64,000 nt of DNA from Fibrobacter succinogenes (GCA_902791475.1 CADAWC010000006.1:46119-110118); one strand, 5' to 3'. Counted from the first letter of the stretch, positions 25,404 to 34,159 are shown. The notes: generated by a model from the letters alone, not told the origin. A program made the numbers and translations.

Positions 25404-26192
25404 TTATGTTTTTGTTTCAACGTGTTTGTCGGAATTGTAGTTGATTTCGTTGCGGCGCTTGAGCTCTTTGTTGAGCGGCCAGTAAATCAGTGCAAAAACG
25501 ATGTAACCGATGAGGAGCACAATCCAGTGGTTGAGCCCGAAACCGATTTCTATGTAGCGCATGGTTGCGAACATGAATGGCCCTGCGATGAGGAAGAGCG
25601 GGAGCTGTCTGCATTGATCGCCTAGCGAGTAACGGCTCTCGTAGCTTACGATGGAATTCATCATCGGGAAGCTGGTGCAAAAACCGCCCATTAGGCGCTT
25701 GATGAACATGAGTCCGGAAACAACGCCTGCGATGGCGGGCGCCTTGATGTAAACCGGGAGCGGGGTCTTGTAGCGCACGCCGGCTTTGTATTTTTGTTTC
25801 TGGAAGAATATCACGCCGATGACAAAGTCAAAAACGCAAGCGCCGATAAAGTATGCTTCGCCTTCCGGGATGCGGGCGTGCAAAAATGTTCCGAGCGCGA
25901 CAAAGAAGGCTAGCCCGGCGATAATCGACGGTACAATAGGAACTTTTACTTTGTAATGGAGAATGCGAACGATGTGTACGTATAACATGCACATGAAACC
26001 CGAAACAGCATTTTCGGTGCCCATCGGGAGTCCGACGGCGATGTAGGCAAAACCGCAGGGGATGGGGATTGTTGCTGTGACCGCTTTGAGTTGCGGGTCC
26101 TTGAGGTAAGCGCTCAAGGTGCCGAGAGCGGTGACCATAAAGACGAGCAGCCAGTCGTATGCCGAAAAATGGAAATTTAACGCTTCAAACAT
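25404..26192 (-). CDS. Integral membrane protein, unknown family
   Basis: 262 residues from the ATG at 26192; a TTG at 26201 would add three residues and is less likely. About seven to eight hydrophobic segments, including 'WLLVFMVTALGTLSAYL', 'IPIPCGFAYIAVGLPMG' and 'WIVLLIGYIVFALIYW', with a short charged C-terminus. I do not recognise the family. The absence of a signal peptide and the spread of helices suggest an inner-membrane transporter-like or sensor protein. It is a single gene, separated from rfbD by a divergent region that contains a TTAGTTA-type foldback. Confidence 0.7.
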   Translation of the reverse strand: MFEALNFHFSAYDWLLVFMVTALGTLSAYLKDPQLKAVTATIPIPCGFAYIAVGLPMGTENAVSGFMCMLYVHIVRILHYKVKVPIVPSIIAGLAFFVALGTFLHARIPEGEAYFIGACVFDFVIGVIFFQKQKYKAGVRYKTPLPVYIKAPAIAGVVSGLMFIKRLMGGFCTSFPMMNSIVSYESRYSLGDQCRQLPLFLIAGPFMFATMRYIEIGFGLNHWIVLLIGYIVFALIYWPLNKELKRRNEINYNSDKHVETKT

Positions 26193-26230
26193 CGTGCCCA
26201 AAGATAGAAATTTACCATTTAATAACCGCT

Positions 26231-26310
26231 GTTAGTTAAGAGTTTTTAGTTACTAGAATTTCATATCGAAAATCTCTAGTAACTAATAACTAGTAGCTAG
26301 TAACTAATCT
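26231..26310. repeat. TTAGTTA-type foldback element
   Basis: Degenerate TTAGTTA words on the left fold back on CTAGTAACTAATAACTAG on the right. The perfect core is TAGTTACTAGA (26247-26257) / TCTAGTAACTA (26275-26285). It lies in the divergent interval upstream of rfbD. Confidence 0.6.
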
Positions 26311-26345
26311 TTGTTATTTGCTATATTCCGGCAAGAGGTTTTATT

Positions 26346-27266
26346 ATGAAAGTTTTGGTAACTGGTGTCGGTGGCCAGCTGGGTCACGATGTGATGAATG
26401 AACTTGCAAAGCGTGGCTACGAAGGTGTCGGTAGCGATATCGCTCCGGTTTATTCCGGTGTGGCCGATGGAAGTGCTGTGACCACGATGCCTTATGTTCC
26501 GATGGATATTACGAATGCATCTGCAGTTGCAGAAACGATCAAGAGCGTTAAACCGGACGTGATTGTGCATTGCGCCGCCTGGACGGCGGTGGACCTTGCT
26601 GAAGACGAAGACAAGAAGGCAAAGGTCTTTGCTATTAACGCCGAAGGTACGGAAAACATCGCTCGCGTTGCTAAAGAAATTGATGCAAAGATGGTCTACA
26701 TCAGCACGGACTACGTGTTTGATGGCCAGGGTACGTCACCGTGGAAGCCGGACTGCAAGGATTACAAGCCGCTCAACGTCTATGGCGAATCCAAGCTCAA
26801 GGGCGAACTTGCTGTGAGCGGAACTCTAGAAAAGTATTTCATCGTGCGCATTGCTTGGGTGTTCGGCCTCAATGGCAAGAACTTCATCAAGACGATGCTC
26901 AAGGTGGGCGAGACTCACGATACGGTCCGCGTCGTTTACGACCAGATCGGTACGCCGACTTACACGCTTGACTTGAGCCGTCTCCTCGTCGATATGATTG
27001 AAACGGACAAGTACGGCTACTATCACGCCACAAACGAAGGCGGATTCATCAGCTGGTACGAATTCACGAAGGAAATCTACAAGCAGGCGGGGCTCCCGAC
27101 TAAGGTGTTGCCGGTGACGACGGCGGAATACGGACTTTCTAAGGCCGCACGTCCGTTCAACAGCCGCTTGGACAAGAGCAAGCTCGTGGAAGCTGGGTTT
27201 AAGCCGCTCCCCACATGGCAGGATGCTCTCGGCCGCTACCTCAAGGAAATCGGCGTGATTGTATAA
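26346..27266 (+). CDS. rfbD: dTDP-4-dehydrorhamnose reductase RfbD
   Basis: 306 residues. NADPH-binding loop 'KVLVTGVGGQLGHDVMNEL', then 'VDLAEDEDKKAKVFAINAEG', catalytic 'VYISTDYVFDGQGT', and 'PLNVYGESKLKGE' carrying the Tyr-Lys pair; 'VRIAWVFGLNGKNF' follows. It catalyses the last step of dTDP-L-rhamnose synthesis for cell surface polysaccharides. rfbA, rfbB and rfbC are not adjacent. GAGGT precedes the ATG. An intrinsic terminator is found at 27351, directly against the stop codon of the convergent mqnE gene. Confidence 0.93.
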   Translation: MKVLVTGVGGQLGHDVMNELAKRGYEGVGSDIAPVYSGVADGSAVTTMPYVPMDITNASAVAETIKSVKPDVIVHCAAWTAVDLAEDEDKKAKVFAINAEGTENIARVAKEIDAKMVYISTDYVFDGQGTSPWKPDCKDYKPLNVYGESKLKGELAVSGTLEKYFIVRIAWVFGLNGKNFIKTMLKVGETHDTVRVVYDQIGTPTYTLDLSRLLVDMIETDKYGYYHATNEGGFISWYEFTKEIYKQAGLPTKVLPVTTAEYGLSKAARPFNSRLDKSKLVEAGFKPLPTWQDALGRYLKEIGVIV

Positions 27267-27296
27267 ATGGCGGCCCCGTCCCCATTCGCGGATCAT

Positions 27297-27328
27297 GACC
27301 ACATCAATACTAAAGTATTAAGTGGTCA
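27297..27328. repeat. GACCAC/GTGGTC palindrome
   Basis: GACCAC (27297-27302) pairs with GTGGTC (27322-27327), with inner AATACT / AGTATT. A similar arrangement (GACCAC, AGCAAC/GTTGCT, GTGG) is present at 37985-38013. Confidence 0.6.
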
Positions 27329-27350
27329 AAGAGAACTGCGTCCGGGGTGA

Positions 27351-27370
27351 CAGGCTTCGCCTGCTTTTTT
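27351..27370 (+). terminator. Intrinsic terminator after rfbD
   Basis: CAGGC-TTC-GCCTG stem-loop followed by C and six T. The T-run touches the mqnE stop codon on the other strand. Confidence 0.75.
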
Positions 27371-28409
27371 AAGAAAATCTTTCGTACAAGGCGTCTCGTT
27401 CCACCGGAACGAGGCCTTCTTGTTTGATGAGATCTTGCATGCGTTCTGGGCTCATGCCCACGGGGACCGTGGCGCCAGCAGCATGCGTGATTTTTTCTTC
27501 GATAATCGTACCGTCCAAATCCGATGCGCCGGCGTGGAGCGCCTTCATGGCAGTCTCGATGCCCATCTGGATCCAGTAGGCCTTGATGTGCGGGAAGTTG
27601 TCCAAGAACAAACGAGAAACAGCGACCGTGCGCAATATGTCTTCTTCGCTTGTGATGTTTGGGACAATCTGGTGGAGCGCATTGTGTTCCGGATGGTACA
27701 CGAGCGGGATGAATGCGAAGAATCCCGGAGCTTCGTCTTGCAGGTCGCGGAGCATCTTCATGTGCGCGATGCGGTCTTCAATTTTTTCGATGTGCCCAAA
27801 GAGCATTGTCGCGTTCGTCGGAATGCCGAGCTTGTGCGCGGCGCGATGGACGTCGAGCCATTCTTCGCCAGTCTCCTTGCCCGGACAAATCTTGTCGCGT
27901 ACACTTTGTACTAAAATCTCGGCGCCGCCACCGGGGAGGGCGTCAAGGCCTGCGTCCTTGAGCGTTGCCATGATCTGTTCGGGCGTCTGGCCAGAAATTT
28001 TGGCGAAGTGGCAAATTTCAACGGCGGTAAAAGCTTTTAAGTTTGCGGATGGAAATTCCTTGCGGAGCTTGCGCAACATCTCGATGTAGTAATCGAACGG
28101 ATGGTCGGGATGGAGACCGCCAACAATGTGCAATTCGCGGGCGCCTTTGCTGATCGCTTCGGCGGCCTTGTCGCGGATGGTTTCGTAATTCCAGTCGTAA
28201 GCGGTCGGGCTATCTTTTTTGATGCGGCTAAATGCGCAGAATTTGCAGTGCAGCACGCAAACGTTCGTGTAGTTGATTTGGCGGTTGTTCACCCAGTAAA
28301 CGGACTTCCCGTGGCGCGCTTCTTTTTCGGCGTTGGCGCGTGCGCAAAGTTCATCGAGCGGTGCGTTCAAAAATAAATCGAGAGCTTCTTGTTCTGAAAT
28401 GCGAGACAT
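27369..28409 (-). CDS. mqnE: Aminofutalosine synthase MqnE (radical SAM, menaquinone pathway)
   Basis: 346 residues. The radical-SAM cluster motif is 'CVLHCKFCAFSR' (CxxxCxxC). MqnE-type blocks follow: 'LHIVGGLHPDHPFDYY', 'LKAFTAVEICHFAK', 'LDALPGGGAEILVQSVR', 'TNATMLFGHIEKIEDRI', 'FFAFIPLVYHP' and 'HIKAYWIQMGIETAM'. The 'KAFTAVEI' and 'GGGAEI' blocks and 'LDNFPHIKAYW' point to MqnE rather than the cyclase MqnC. The enzyme joins the chorismate-derived enolpyruvyl product to S-adenosylmethionine in the futalosine route to menaquinone, the likely quinone partner of the Complex I encoded at 49.8-60.0 kb. It is a single gene here. Confidence 0.92.
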   Translation of the reverse strand: MSRISEQEALDLFLNAPLDELCARANAEKEARHGKSVYWVNNRQINYTNVCVLHCKFCAFSRIKKDSPTAYDWNYETIRDKAAEAISKGARELHIVGGLHPDHPFDYYIEMLRKLRKEFPSANLKAFTAVEICHFAKISGQTPEQIMATLKDAGLDALPGGGAEILVQSVRDKICPGKETGEEWLDVHRAAHKLGIPTNATMLFGHIEKIEDRIAHMKMLRDLQDEAPGFFAFIPLVYHPEHNALHQIVPNITSEEDILRTVAVSRLFLDNFPHIKAYWIQMGIETAMKALHAGASDLDGTIIEEKITHAAGATVPVGMSPERMQDLIKQEGLVPVERDALYERFS

Positions 28410-28460
28410 GCTGTAAATATATTTATTTTAGACGAGTAGGTTGCAAGTTGAGTGTCGCGA

Positions 28461-28515
28461 CGATGAGTTTACTCATCGGCATGACCGAAGCGCAGCACCA
28501 GACGCCGAAGGCGTC
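28461..28515. repeat. Two perfect small hairpins in intergenic DNA
   Basis: CGATGAGT-TT-ACTCATCG (28461-28478) and GACGCC-GAA-GGCGTC (28501-28515). The 437-bp interval 28410-28846 otherwise holds the initiator tRNA and its terminator. Beyond these I see nothing in 28410-28460, 28516-28623 or 28740-28846. Confidence 0.55.
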
Positions 28516-28623
28516 AAAGACGAGGGACGAGAGAAAATGATTGTGATTGGTTGAGCGTTGCCTCGTCCATACAGTTTAACAACGTTTGCTATGTCCGCTT
28601 GTTTTTCGGAATCGTCGCAAAAC

Positions 28624-28655
28624 AAAAAGACGCAGATTGAAATCTGCGTCTTTTT
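28624..28655 (-). terminator. Intrinsic terminator of initiator tRNA gene
   Basis: GACGCAGAT (28629-28637) / ATCTGCGTC (28642-28650) with A-run and T-run on either side. It starts 3 bp beyond the tRNA 3' end. Confidence 0.8.
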
Positions 28656-28657
28656 AG

Positions 28658-28731
<74 letters not shown>

Positions 28732-28846
28732 TCGAGGTTGTCCCATATATAGAAATATTTAATGTGTTTGGCAAGTGTGAATAGCAGAGTATTTTCTATA
28801 GTAAGCTTTTTTTATACTTTTTTCGCATTTTGTGAGCGAATTCGCA

Positions 28847-30007
28847 CTAGACGAATTTTTTCAAAATGTGCTTGCTCGCGTAGAAATAATCAATTCCGCT
28901 GATGATTGTTATGGTGGTTATGATGCCCATCACGACAATCGGGAACTGGTGCCAAATGCTTTCAAATCCTGGAATCAATGCGCGGACCGGGTCAATGGCG
29001 CCAAGAAGAATCGCGACAATGCCGATGCCTTGCAATGCGGTTTTCCACTTGCCACTGCGACGTGCGGGCATCACGAGGCCTTCACTTGCGGCGAGCGTTC
29101 TGAGCGTTTCCACACTAGATTCGCGGAAGTAAATCAAAGCGACCATCCACACGGGCGCATAGCCTGTAGCGATAAAGCACATGAAAATCGTCATGTTCGA
29201 AATCTTGTCGCTGAACGGGTCAAGGTATTTGCCGAGCGTGCTGACTTCGCCCATCGCGCGGGCGAGCTTGCCGTCCAAGAAGTCCGTGAGCATGAAGCCG
29301 AGCACCATCACGAGTGAAAGCACTTTAAAGACGATGTTGTTGTTGCTGTAATCCAGATCGTTATCGTAGAAGAACACCCAAAGGAAAAACGGCGTGAGCA
29401 CGATGCGGCTCATGGTGAGCTGGCTTGCGATTGAAAGCGGTTTGCGGTGAGCCGGATCGCGGTAGTACCAGTAGGCGTATGCGGCGGTGGAGGCGGCGAT
29501 GAGCAAAATGGAAATGACCATCATAATTTGTTGGTAATTTTCCAAGTTCAGCAAGTATACGCCCATCGTGATTGTCACGGAAAGATTTGCAAGTTTGCTC
29601 CAGCGGCGCTTGCGGGGGAGTTGCTTCCCTTCGCGGAGAACACCGAGCGAAAATAGCGTGTGGGCTATCAGTCGTCCAAGCAAGACGGCGCAACCGACGC
29701 CAAGAATTTTTTCGGCACTTTCGTTCTGGATCAAGTCGCGGAAGAAAATGCTTGCCATCACGATGAACTGCAAAAATCCGTCGATGGTGTTGAGCCAAAG
29801 TCGGTAATAGGGCTTTTCAATTTCTTGGCTCTTGAGCTGGAACAAGTTGACCCATCCCATGATAAGTGCGATGCCCACAAAGGAGCACGCCATCGTGGTC
29901 CAGTCTTTCCAGATGAAGATTATGACACAGACAAAGATGAGAGCACGCATGATGCTCCAAATGCGTGACCTTAAACGAACATCAGAAGTATTTTCTGGTT
30001 CTGTCAT
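28847..30007 (-). CDS. CDP-alcohol phosphatidyltransferase with N-terminal membrane extension
   Basis: 386 residues, about twice the usual 180-200 of PgsA-type enzymes. The C-terminal half has the full family motif DxxDGxxARx8Gx3Dx3D, seen as 'DFLDGKLARAMG' followed by 'GKYLDPFSDK'. It transfers a phosphatidyl group from CDP-diacylglycerol to an alcohol, often glycerol-3-phosphate. The first ~200 residues add about five to six hydrophobic segments ('IMRALIFVCVIIFIW', 'FLQFIVMASIFF') that I cannot assign. The start overlaps the recN stop (ATGA), so it is coupled to recN. Phosphatidylglycerophosphate synthase is the likeliest activity but is not proven. Confidence 0.82.
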   Translation of the reverse strand: MTEPENTSDVRLRSRIWSIMRALIFVCVIIFIWKDWTTMACSFVGIALIMGWVNLFQLKSQEIEKPYYRLWLNTIDGFLQFIVMASIFFRDLIQNESAEKILGVGCAVLLGRLIAHTLFSLGVLREGKQLPRKRRWSKLANLSVTITMGVYLLNLENYQQIMMVISILLIAASTAAYAYWYYRDPAHRKPLSIASQLTMSRIVLTPFFLWVFFYDNDLDYSNNNIVFKVLSLVMVLGFMLTDFLDGKLARAMGEVSTLGKYLDPFSDKISNMTIFMCFIATGYAPVWMVALIYFRESSVETLRTLAASEGLVMPARRSGKWKTALQGIGIVAILLGAIDPVRALIPGFESIWHQFPIVVMGIITTITIISGIDYFYASKHILKKFV

Positions 30008-31653
30008 AAATTATTCTCCAACAGTTGTTTTGCATGGGTGCGGACCGTTTCGGATGTCCCGCCTAACATTCTAGCAATTTCTTCGATACGTCCGTTCTTG
30101 TCGAGGTCAATAATGGACGTAAATGTCCTTCCGTCAACCTCTTTCTTGCTCACGGCGAGCTGATTTTGGGCTCGACTTGCGACTTGATGCAAGTGGGTGA
30201 TGGTGAGCACCTGATGATGCTTGCCTAAATTGCGCAGTGCTTCGCCAATGCTATTGCCCGTTTCGCCAGAAATTCCGGAATCCACTTCGTCGAAAATCAG
30301 GAGCGGGACCTTGTCGAGTTCTGCCATGACGCTCTTGATGGCGAGCAGCACACGGCTGAGTTCACCGCCGGAGACTGCCTTTTGCAGCGACTTTTCGCCT
30401 TCGCCCGGGTTCGGGGCGAGCAAGAATTCGATGCGGTCTGCGCCGTTTGGTGTCGGGTCCTGCTCCGTGATGCTCGTAAAGAATTTGGCTTTCGGCATGC
30501 CGAGGCTGTGCAAGATTTCTTGCACGGCCGAGTCAAAGCGCTGGGCCGCTTCTTTACGCTTCTCGGTAAGACTTGCCGCAAGGCGGTAGGTCTCTGCTTT
30601 GTGTGCTTCTGCTTTGCGCTTGAGCTCGTCGAGGTCGGCATCGAGATTCTCGAGACTGTCGAGTTCCTGCTTACGTTGTTCGGTGAGCGCAATAAGCCCT
30701 GCCACATCGGTGCGGTACTTGCGCTTGAGTTTTTGAATCGTTGCAATTCGAGAATTGGCTCGGTCGATTTCGACGGGGCTCATGGACTTTGATGGGCGGA
30801 GCCTCTGCAAGTCCTTGCAAATCCCTTCGAACGGGTCTGCCACTTCGACGAGGGCATTCAAGTCTTCTTCGTAATGCGGAATCTTTTGCGCAAGGCTGCG
30901 CAACTTGTACTGAAGGTTCTGGACCTGTTCCAAGATGCCGTTGTCGCAACCGATTAATCCCTGAATTTCATTTAGCAGGTTGTGTTCCGCCTCGCTCTTG
31001 CTTGCAACGTTGACTTTTTCTTCAAGCTCTTCTTCTTCGCCATCGCGGAGTGCCGCCTTTGAAAGTTCATCGTACTGGAATTTCAAAAAGTCCTTTTGCT
31101 GCGCGAGCTCTTTGGCGTGAGCTTCGGTCTTTTGAATTTCGGCGAGAACGTTGTTCCAGGCGTTGTAGCTTTTTGAATAGTTTATCAGCAGTTCGTTGTT
31201 GCCCGCGTATTCATCGAGCATCTTTGCATGCGTGCGGATGTCGCGCAATAACAGCTGTTCGCTCTGTCCGTGCATCTGGATAAGCGATTCGCCAAGCTCC
31301 TGCAAATCCGAGAGGCTTACAACGGAACCGTTCACGCGGGCGCGTCCCTTTCCGTTTTCAAGAATCTCGCGGCGGATGATGAGTTCATCGTCATCGTCGA
31401 GTTCCAGCTTTGCAAGAATTTGTTTGACTTCGGGTTCGTTCGAAATGTCGAATGTTCCTTCGATGACCGCTTTTTCTTCGCCTGTGCGGACCATCGAAGC
31501 TTGCGACTTGTCTCCGCAGACCATGCGGAGCGCTTTCATCAAGACGGACTTGCCGGCGCCAGTTTCACCCGTGATGGCAGTAAAACCTTCATGGAACGGG
31601 ACGCTAGCTTCGGCAATGAGTGTAAAGCTGTTTATTGTGAGTTGCTTTAACAT
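30004..31653 (-). CDS. recN: DNA repair ATPase RecN
   Basis: 549 residues, normal for RecN, an SMC-like protein in double-strand break repair. Walker A is 'FTAITGETGAGKSVLMKAL'; coiled-coil arms rich in Glu, Lys and Leu follow (about 150-370); the ABC signature is 'KAVSGGELSRVLLAIK'; Walker B is 'LLIFDEVDSGISGETG'; 'HHQVLTITHLHQVAS' completes the head. N-terminal 'LKQLTINSFTLIAEASVPF' is typical. Its stop overlaps the start of the CDP-alcohol transferase gene. A TTAG-type foldback lies directly upstream, between it and trmB. Confidence 0.96.
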   Translation of the reverse strand: MLKQLTINSFTLIAEASVPFHEGFTAITGETGAGKSVLMKALRMVCGDKSQASMVRTGEEKAVIEGTFDISNEPEVKQILAKLELDDDDELIIRREILENGKGRARVNGSVVSLSDLQELGESLIQMHGQSEQLLLRDIRTHAKMLDEYAGNNELLINYSKSYNAWNNVLAEIQKTEAHAKELAQQKDFLKFQYDELSKAALRDGEEEELEEKVNVASKSEAEHNLLNEIQGLIGCDNGILEQVQNLQYKLRSLAQKIPHYEEDLNALVEVADPFEGICKDLQRLRPSKSMSPVEIDRANSRIATIQKLKRKYRTDVAGLIALTEQRKQELDSLENLDADLDELKRKAEAHKAETYRLAASLTEKRKEAAQRFDSAVQEILHSLGMPKAKFFTSITEQDPTPNGADRIEFLLAPNPGEGEKSLQKAVSGGELSRVLLAIKSVMAELDKVPLLIFDEVDSGISGETGNSIGEALRNLGKHHQVLTITHLHQVASRAQNQLAVSKKEVDGRTFTSIIDLDKNGRIEEIARMLGGTSETVRTHAKQLLENNL

Positions 31654-31659
31654 GATTAT

Positions 31660-31740
31660 TTCTAGTTATTAGTCATTAGTTATTAGTTGTTAGTTGCTAG
31701 TTGCTGCTATTGACTACTGACTAATGACCATTGACTAATT
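31660..31740. repeat. TTAGTTA-type foldback element
   Basis: The left half is a run of degenerate TAGTTATTAGTCATTAGT-like words; the right half (TGACTACTGACTAATGACC) is roughly its reverse complement. It fills the gap between trmB and recN. Confidence 0.6.
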
Positions 31741-31741
31741 C

Positions 31742-32494
31742 CTATTTTTCAAACTCTATAATACTTCTATAAATAGGTCTGCCTTCTTTCTTGTACTTGC
31801 GTTCGAAACCGGTCGTGATGCCTTCGGTGGGTTCTGCCGTATTGCGGACGAGCACCTTGCAAGTCGGGTAAGCATCGAATGTTTCAAGAGCGATTTCGTT
31901 GTATTCCTTGTGGTCGGTACCCCAGTAGAAAATGCGCTTGCCCGGCTTTAAACAACGGGCGACTTCATCGAGAAAGTCGGGGCGGAGCAAACGGTTCTTG
32001 TGGTGGCGTTCCTTTGGCCACGGGTCCGGGAAGTACATGTGGAACGCGTCGACCGTGTTGTCCTTCACGGCGTCACGCAAGAAGTAGAAAACGTCACCGC
32101 GCAACATGGCGGCATTGCCCTGAGCGACGATACCGCGCTTTTCCATGCGTTCGTGTGCAAATGCTGCCCACGTGAAGTCCCATTCGCTACCCATGATAAA
32201 GTAGTCCGGATGCTTCTCGGCGTAGTCCGTCATGAAGTTGCCCTTGCCACTTCCGATTTCGACTTCGATGTGTCCGTTTTCGTTTGGGAACATGTCTTTC
32301 CAGGTGAAGTCGAGCTTGTGCGGCTTTCCGTCCGGCGTCTTGATGGGCTTGCGGTCGCCATTCGTGCGGAACACGTAATGCCACAGCGCCTTCATTTGCG
32401 GGTCCTGACTCAAGTCTCGATAAAACTCCGGAATCACGACTTCCTTCGGAGCCTTTTCTTCTTCTAAAATTTCGTTGTTGATTTCTTCTGCCAT
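31742..32494 (-). CDS. trmB: tRNA (guanine-N7-)-methyltransferase TrmB
   Basis: 250 residues. SAM-binding block 'HIEVEIGSGKGNFMTDYAEK', then 'YFIMGSEWDF', and the TrmB signature 'FHMYFPDPWPKERHHKNRLL' with 'FLDEVARCLKPGKRIFYWGTDH'. It methylates G46 in the variable loop of tRNAs. The N-terminal 45 residues are acidic and poorly conserved. It is transcribed on the minus strand with recN downstream, separated by the foldback element. A copy of the GGATC/CATCCTGA repeat lies upstream at about 32520. Confidence 0.95.
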   Translation of the reverse strand: MAEEINNEILEEEKAPKEVVIPEFYRDLSQDPQMKALWHYVFRTNGDRKPIKTPDGKPHKLDFTWKDMFPNENGHIEVEIGSGKGNFMTDYAEKHPDYFIMGSEWDFTWAAFAHERMEKRGIVAQGNAAMLRGDVFYFLRDAVKDNTVDAFHMYFPDPWPKERHHKNRLLRPDFLDEVARCLKPGKRIFYWGTDHKEYNEIALETFDAYPTCKVLVRNTAEPTEGITTGFERKYKKEGRPIYRSIIEFEK

Positions 32495-32518
32495 GTTTTT
32501 GTTCCTATTAAACTTTAC

Positions 32519-32547
32519 TGGATCTTTCGACTTCGCTCAGGATGACG
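32519..32547. repeat. Copy of GGATC...CTCAGGATGACG repeat
   Basis: GGATCTTTCGACTTCGCTCAGGATGACG is in inverted orientation relative to the copies at 9179 and 44246. Confidence 0.65.
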
Positions 32548-32550
32548 CTG

Positions 32551-33438
32551 TTAAATAAACGCTATGATCCTTTCCTTAAACTTCTCCGGAATCGCCTTGT
32601 CTAGTATCTCGCGGATGTGCCTTTCGGAATACTTCATCGAGAAATGGCTCAAGATGATTTTTTCGCACTTGATTTCATCATCAAGCTCGTTGAGCGCATG
32701 CACAATATCTTTCAAGTGGCTGTGGCCTTTCTTTTTGCTCATCGCCTCTTCGCCATCGTCGAGGAACGTGCATTCTGTAATCAGCACCTTCGACTGGAAA
32801 ACGCGGCTGTTGTCGAGCAAGCTTTCGCCAAGGCAATCGCCCATAAAGCTCACGAGCGGGTCGTAAACTTCACGCGTGATTTCGACACCGTTCTTGCGGA
32901 GTTCGATGATTTCGGTGGGCGTTTTCCCGAGGAATTCGTCCTTGAGCTTTTTCTTGTAAAAGTAGAGCGTGCCGCCCATCGCCGGGATGGAATGCTTGAC
33001 TTCGAACGCTTCGAGCGCGAGATCCTTGCGGTATCTCAAAAATTGCAATTCGCCTGCGGTAACGGGTTCAATTTCCGGGTAGCGGAATTTCGCTTCGCCA
33101 ACGCCTTCGAACAAAGCCTCAGCCTTAATCCAAGCCTTTGCATTTTCACTCACGCAGTCGGGCATGTAATAAACGCTGTCGCGTTCGACACCCATCATCT
33201 TGCGCAAACTGTGGTGACGCATCAGGCAGCGCGCGTGGTCGCCGTGCGCATGTGTCAGGAATACGTGGTTCAGGGGAATCGCCGAGAGCGGGCATTCGCC
33301 CATGTCAATGCAAAAATCGAGCTCTGGAATCTGTATGTACGTCGCAAGGCCGGAAATCGAGAATCCAGAAATGGGCGAGCAGGGCGTATCGACGTGAATC
33401 TGCCGCAGGGCGTTGTGTATGTACTTGTTTTCGTTCAC
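32551..33438 (-). CDS. MBL-fold metallo-hydrolase, RNase Z-like
   Basis: 295 residues from a GTG start at 33438. The metal-binding motif HxHxDH is 'LTHAHGDHARCL'; 'SFMGDCLGES' and 'SKVLITECTFLDDGEEAM' give the later Asp; 'KIILSHFSMKYSERHI' gives the last His. These features and the N-terminal 'SISGLATYIQIP' match the beta-lactamase fold of RNase Z/ElaC-related proteins. Whether it cuts tRNA 3' ends cannot be decided, because the exosite arm is not obvious. It is a single cytoplasmic gene on the minus strand. Confidence 0.8.
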   Translation of the reverse strand: MNENKYIHNALRQIHVDTPCSPISGFSISGLATYIQIPELDFCIDMGECPLSAIPLNHVFLTHAHGDHARCLMRHHSLRKMMGVERDSVYYMPDCVSENAKAWIKAEALFEGVGEAKFRYPEIEPVTAGELQFLRYRKDLALEAFEVKHSIPAMGGTLYFYKKKLKDEFLGKTPTEIIELRKNGVEITREVYDPLVSFMGDCLGESLLDNSRVFQSKVLITECTFLDDGEEAMSKKKGHSHLKDIVHALNELDDEIKCEKIILSHFSMKYSERHIREILDKAIPEKFKERIIAFI

Positions 33439-33526
33439 TTTTTTACCGCCCGATAATTTAGCAAAAAAGAGAGTCGAAAAAATGACACTTTACTGTCAAG
33501 CCAGCTCAAGGGGCGGACATCTTTAT

Positions 33527-33558
33527 AAAAAAAGCAGCTCCTAAGAGCTGCTAAAAAA
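33527..33558. terminator. Bidirectional intrinsic terminator
   Basis: AGCAGCTC-CTAA-GAGCTGCT with A-runs on both sides. It lies 17 bp after the stop of the lipoprotein gene at 33575. Confidence 0.75.
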
Positions 33559-33574
33559 CTAGTTTGTTTTGCTT

Positions 33575-34159
33575 TTATCGATTCGAAACGATTCTATCGA
33601 ATTCTGCGCAAGACATGAGTTCGATGTTCACACCCATAGCCCTGCTACGAGTCCTGTCGTTGCCCTTCTTTTCTGGGATGCGGAAGCAGAAGTCGTACTT
33701 GTTGCCTCTGTCGGTCGGGATGCCCATCTTGAAAATGCGGAGGCGTTCAGAACCCTTAGGCGTGATTTCGAAATAGTCGTAGGTGTTCTTGACGCGTTCG
33801 AGGCGCTTTTCCTGGCTAAAGTCAAGTTCGTTTGTAATCGGACCATCAAGGTCGATTGGGAGGGAGTTCTGGAAACGGAGCTCCAACTTGCCGTTCGTCT
33901 TGACGATAGACGTTTCGGACGGCTTAATCAGGTAACGCTGCTGAGGAATGTTCTTATACGCAATGTTGTGTCTGCTAGCCTTGCGCACGCCGCAAATTTC
34001 ACGCATGTCGGGGTTAGCGACAAAGTCGATATCGCGGCAAATTGGGGGGAGGTCGGTCGGAACTTCGAGGTCTTCGCCGTTTTGAGCAGAGGAACCTGCG
34101 CAACCAACCAAGAACGAAACTGCAAGGATGCAAGATGGCAACAAAAACTTATTCTTCAT
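33575..34159 (-). CDS. Lipoprotein of unknown function
   Basis: 194 residues from the ATG at 34159. An ATG further upstream (34237) is rejected because this start has GAGG just before it and begins a lipoprotein signal, 'MKNKFLLPSCILAVSFLVGC'. After the lipobox, 'TDLPPICRDIDFVANPD' is followed by a basic region and 'YDYFEITPKGSERLRIFKMG'. It ends 'VNIELMSCAEFDRIVSNR'. I do not recognise a family. It is a single gene with its own terminator, divergent from the exonuclease III gene. Confidence 0.7.
   Translation of the reverse strand: MKNKFLLPSCILAVSFLVGCAGSSAQNGEDLEVPTDLPPICRDIDFVANPDMREICGVRKASRHNIAYKNIPQQRYLIKPSETSIVKTNGKLELRFQNSLPIDLDGPITNELDFSQEKRLERVKNTYDYFEITPKGSERLRIFKMGIPTDRGNKYDFCFRIPEKKGNDRTRSRAMGVNIELMSCAEFDRIVSNR

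Noticed and set aside
27369..28409. MqnC (cyclic dehypoxanthine futalosine synthase) instead of MqnE
   Set aside because: The 'KAFTAVEI', 'PGGGAEI' and 'DNFPHIKAYW' blocks fit MqnE better. A profile comparison would settle it.
31660..31740. Possible CRISPR array made of short repeats
   Set aside because: Units are 7 bp and degenerate, with no constant repeat, no unique spacers and no cas genes.
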